Program-made: the position numbers and the translations under genes
Origin: JBOGXF01 sp050694275
GTDB taxonomy: Bacteria; Actinomycetota; CADDZG01; WHSQ01
Reading direction: 5' to 3'
Assembly: GCA_050694275.1 (NCBI GenBank)
Contig: JBOGXF010000039.1
Coordinates: forward strand, 1-6,888
DNA: 6,888 nucleotides
The notes under the pieces: model-generated
What the model saw: the letters and a program-made list of their open reading frames with translations, nothing else
What the model was told of the DNA's origin: nothing
Database searches by the model: none
Part shown: piece by piece, positions 4,701-6,888 of the stretch
How the letters are laid out: each line of letters starts with the position of its first letter
Position numbering within the stretch: position 1 is the stretch's first letter

Positions 4701-6888
4701 TTAGCCGGGCCCGCGGCGCAGGAGCAGCGCGACCGGAAAACGCCCGAGGAGCTCGTCCAGGCGGACCGTCCCCGACCAGCTCCAGCTGCCCAGAACGTCG
4801 TCCCACCGTCCGTCGGGAAGCACCAGGGTCGTGTCGCCCCAGCCTGCCTTAAGGGCGAGGACGAGCCGGGGCGCGACCGCGATCACGTTTTCGCCGCGCA
4901 GGTAGGCAACGACGTGATCGGCTTTGGAACCATCGGGCGTGAGCGGTTGGTAGTCCCCGCGCGCGCCGAAAGACCCAGAGAGATCCGCTCTGGCTTTGAG
5001 CGCGTGAAAGATCAGGTAGAGCTTCGGGGCGCCCTCGTCCGCGCGCGCCATGACATCCCCTGGTTCTGCGTCCTTGATCGCTCGTAACAGAGCGCGCCGA
5101 ACGCCGTAGTTCACCGGACGGCGGTTGTCCGGGTCGACGAGACTAAGGTCCCACAGCTCGCACCCCTGATAGATATCGGGGACACCGGGAGATGTGAGCT
5201 TGAGCAGCGTTTGGGCGAGCGAGTTCACGCGGCCCGGGTCGATCAGGGGCCGGACGAAGTCCTGTAGATCGGACACGAACTCCTCGTCGGCCAGCGTTCC
5301 CTCAACGAACGCTCGTAGCGCATCGTCGTAACCGGGACTCGGATCGATCCATGAGGTGTGCTCCCTCGCCTCTTTCGCTGCCTTCACGACAAAGGCGATC
5401 AGACGATCCGCCTCGAGCGGCCAGGCGCCGACGAGGGTCTGGTAGAGCAGGTATTCGATGTTGCGGTCGGGCGCGTCACCACGTCTGTGCTTCTGGTTCA
5501 TCTCCGACCAACGCAAGACCGCCGCCGTCCATCGGTCGGGAACCTCGGACAACAGGCTCAGCCGGGCCCGCACGTCCTCGCTGCGCTTGGTGTCGTGGGA
5601 TGAGGTCGCCAGCATCGTTTTCGGCCACGCGCGTTGGGTCCGGGCGTTGGCGAGGTGAAATTCCCCGAGTGAGACACCAAAGCTGCCCGGATCGCCCCCG
5701 ACCTCGTTGAGGGGGATGAACCGGTTGAACGTGTAGAACAGCGTGTCCTCGACGCCTTTGGCCATCACCGCTCCGGTGAGTTGCTGAAAGCGCATCGCCA
5801 GCTCGTGCTCGGGGAGCCCGTCGTAGCGCAAAAGCAGAAGGTCGCGCAGAAAGTCGAGGAGCTCGTCGGCGATGCCGGCAGAGACCTTTCTCGCCCTGTC
5901 GACCGCCTTGTCGATGACGCGCTCGTCCTGCGGCGTGACCCGGCCCGTTTTGTCGTCTACGTAGCTGCGGTAGACCGGAAAGGCGGCGGCGACCTCGCGC
6001 AGCACCTGCCGAAGATCGTGGCGCGTGTAGTCACGATAGTTGCGCCGTAGTTCGCAGATGAGCACGAAGAGATCGGTGAGCCGCTCGACGTCCGCAGCGA
6101 GCTCGTCGTGCATGAGCCGGAGCTTCTTCTCGCGCCGCACCTCGGCGAGACCGGAGCGCTTCCCCACGAACTCTGCATAGAAGTCGGTCAGCGGTTTCTC
6201 GGCGGCGGGATCGACGAACAACCCCCCGACCCGGTTGAGGAAGTCGTAACCGGTCGTCCCCTCGACCGGCCACGTCTCGGGCAGCTCCTCGGCGTGCTCG
6301 AGGATCTTCTCGACCACGATATAGACGTCCGGGGCCCGTCGCCGGACGCGCTCGAGATACTCCTGCGGGCGGAGGAGCCCGTCGATGTGATCGATTCGGA
6401 GCCCGCCGACCTTGCCCCCGCGGACGAGCCGCAGGACGAAGCCGTGCACTGCCTCGAACACTTCTTCGTCTTCGACGCGCAGAGCTGCGAGGTCGTTGAT
6501 CGCGAAGAAGCGCCGGTAATTGAGCTCCCGCCCGCCGGTCCTCCAGTGCGCGAGACGGTAGTGCTGTAGCTCGAGCAGGTCGTGGAGGTCGTCGGGAGCC
6601 GAAGTCACCCGCGCGAGGGCCTCATCGGAAGGGTTCTCCGTTCCGAAGGTCTCCGTGAGCGAGCGCGCGGAGACCGGCATGAGGCGATCGCGGTGGCGAA
6701 CGACGATCGCGTCGTGATCGCGAGCCAACGAGAGATCGCCCGCATCCAGAACCCGCCCGTAGGTCACGTCCTGAGCCGTCTGTAAAAAGACAGCGGTCTG
6801 AAGCCACTGCAAATCCTCGCGCTCGCGCGCCATTTCTGCTGCGCGCTGCAAAACCGGGCCTCTGAGAGCCACTGAGCGCAGCGATATC
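4701..6888 (-). CDS. treY: TreY, maltooligosyl trehalose synthase (GH13), N-terminus cut by right edge
   Basis: TreY is an intramolecular transglucosylase that turns the reducing-end alpha-1,4 bond of malto-oligosaccharides into the alpha,alpha-1,1 bond of trehalose; TreZ then releases free trehalose. The fragment has 728 codons from 6887 to the TAA at 4703-4701. Numbering from 6887, LQHYRLAHWR and ELNYRRFFAINDLAALR precede GLRIDHIDGL with nucleophile D166, then IVVEKIL with acid/base E193, and SSHDTKRSEDVRARL with D432. The D166-E193 spacing of 27 matches D228/E255 as I recall them for Sulfolobus TreY. Further family signatures are MAKGVEDTLFY, PGVPDIYQGCELWDLSLVDPDNRRPVNYG and a C-terminal beta domain. 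The frame stays open to the edge (ISLRS before the GTG at 6872), so that GTG is not the start; the N-terminal barrel part with the usual YRLQ and DIVPNH motifs must lie outside. The first 40 visible residues match family expectation poorly. The small peptidase gene follows after 10 bases. Confidence 0.94.
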   Translation of the reverse strand, partial: ISLRSVALRGPVLQRAAEMAREREDLQWLQTAVFLQTAQDVTYGRVLDAGDLSLARDHDAIVVRHRDRLMPVSARSLTETFGTENPSDEALARVTSAPDDLHDLLELQHYRLAHWRTGGRELNYRRFFAINDLAALRVEDEEVFEAVHGFVLRLVRGGKVGGLRIDHIDGLLRPQEYLERVRRRAPDVYIVVEKILEHAEELPETWPVEGTTGYDFLNRVGGLFVDPAAEKPLTDFYAEFVGKRSGLAEVRREKKLRLMHDELAADVERLTDLFVLICELRRNYRDYTRHDLRQVLREVAAAFPVYRSYVDDKTGRVTPQDERVIDKAVDRARKVSAGIADELLDFLRDLLLLRYDGLPEHELAMRFQQLTGAVMAKGVEDTLFYTFNRFIPLNEVGGDPGSFGVSLGEFHLANARTQRAWPKTMLATSSHDTKRSEDVRARLSLLSEVPDRWTAAVLRWSEMNQKHRRGDAPDRNIEYLLYQTLVGAWPLEADRLIAFVVKAAKEAREHTSWIDPSPGYDDALRAFVEGTLADEEFVSDLQDFVRPLIDPGRVNSLAQTLLKLTSPGVPDIYQGCELWDLSLVDPDNRRPVNYGVRRALLRAIKDAEPGDVMARADEGAPKLYLIFHALKARADLSGSFGARGDYQPLTPDGSKADHVVAYLRGENVIAVAPRLVLALKAGWGDTTLVLPDGRWDDVLGSWSWSGTVRLDELLGRFPVALLLRRGPG

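Noticed and set aside
6870..6872. GTG at 6872 as the start of treY
   Set aside because: The frame continues open to the window edge and the catalytic barrel's N-terminal part is missing, so the real start lies beyond 6888.
6883..6888. Window ends exactly in GATATC (an EcoRV site), suggesting a cloning junction
   Set aside because: A six-base palindrome at one end is readily explained by chance; the treY frame runs through it undisturbed, and there is no vector-like sequence.
1..6888. tRNA, rRNA, CRISPR array, insertion sequence or phage genes
   Set aside because: About 96% of the window is taken up by four recognisable genes, and the two intergenic gaps (140 and 126 bases) show no cloverleaf, direct repeat array or transposase-like sequence.

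Overview
This GC-rich window reads as bacterial chromosome from an actinomycete-type genome. It holds four protein-coding genes, almost all of it concerned with alpha-glucan and trehalose metabolism. The phylum assignment is an inference. It rests on the divergent glgE/glgP pair (mycobacteria have the same pair), on a GlgP of the type that carries a DUF3417 N-terminal domain, and on a small zincin of the DUF1025 (Zincin_1) type. A deep-branching actinobacterial lineage would fit, but no rRNA or other strong taxonomic marker is present.

Layout. Positions 1-1505 (minus strand) hold the first 501 codons of glgE, the maltose-1-phosphate maltosyltransferase, which runs off the left edge. Positions 1506-1645 are a 140-base divergent intergenic region that should carry the start signals of both glgE and glgP. 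Positions 1646-4201 (plus strand) hold a complete glgP, an alpha-glucan phosphorylase of 851 residues. Positions 4202-4327 are a short convergent gap with no convincing terminator. Positions 4328-4690 (minus) hold a complete 120-residue HExxH metallopeptidase-like protein. Positions 4701-6888 (minus) hold treY, maltooligosyl trehalose synthase, complete at its C-terminus and open at the right edge. treY is transcribed toward the peptidase gene, with 10 bases between them, so the two probably share a transcript.

How the genes work together. GlgE builds alpha-1,4-glucan from maltose-1-phosphate. GlgP degrades alpha-glucan to glucose-1-phosphate. TreY converts the reducing end of malto-oligosaccharides into a trehalosyl unit for release by TreZ. 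The window therefore encodes one enzyme that makes glucan and two that consume it, one route leading to central metabolism and one to trehalose. The peptidase is not known to belong to this pathway and may only be a neighbour. glgB and treZ, the usual partners, are not in the window.

All catalytic residues I could check in GlgE, GlgP and TreY are present. I see no mobile element, CRISPR array, RNA gene or clearly novel system. The more interesting points are the glgE/glgP intergenic region, the unusual visible N-terminal part of TreY, and the placement of the peptidase gene directly after treY.
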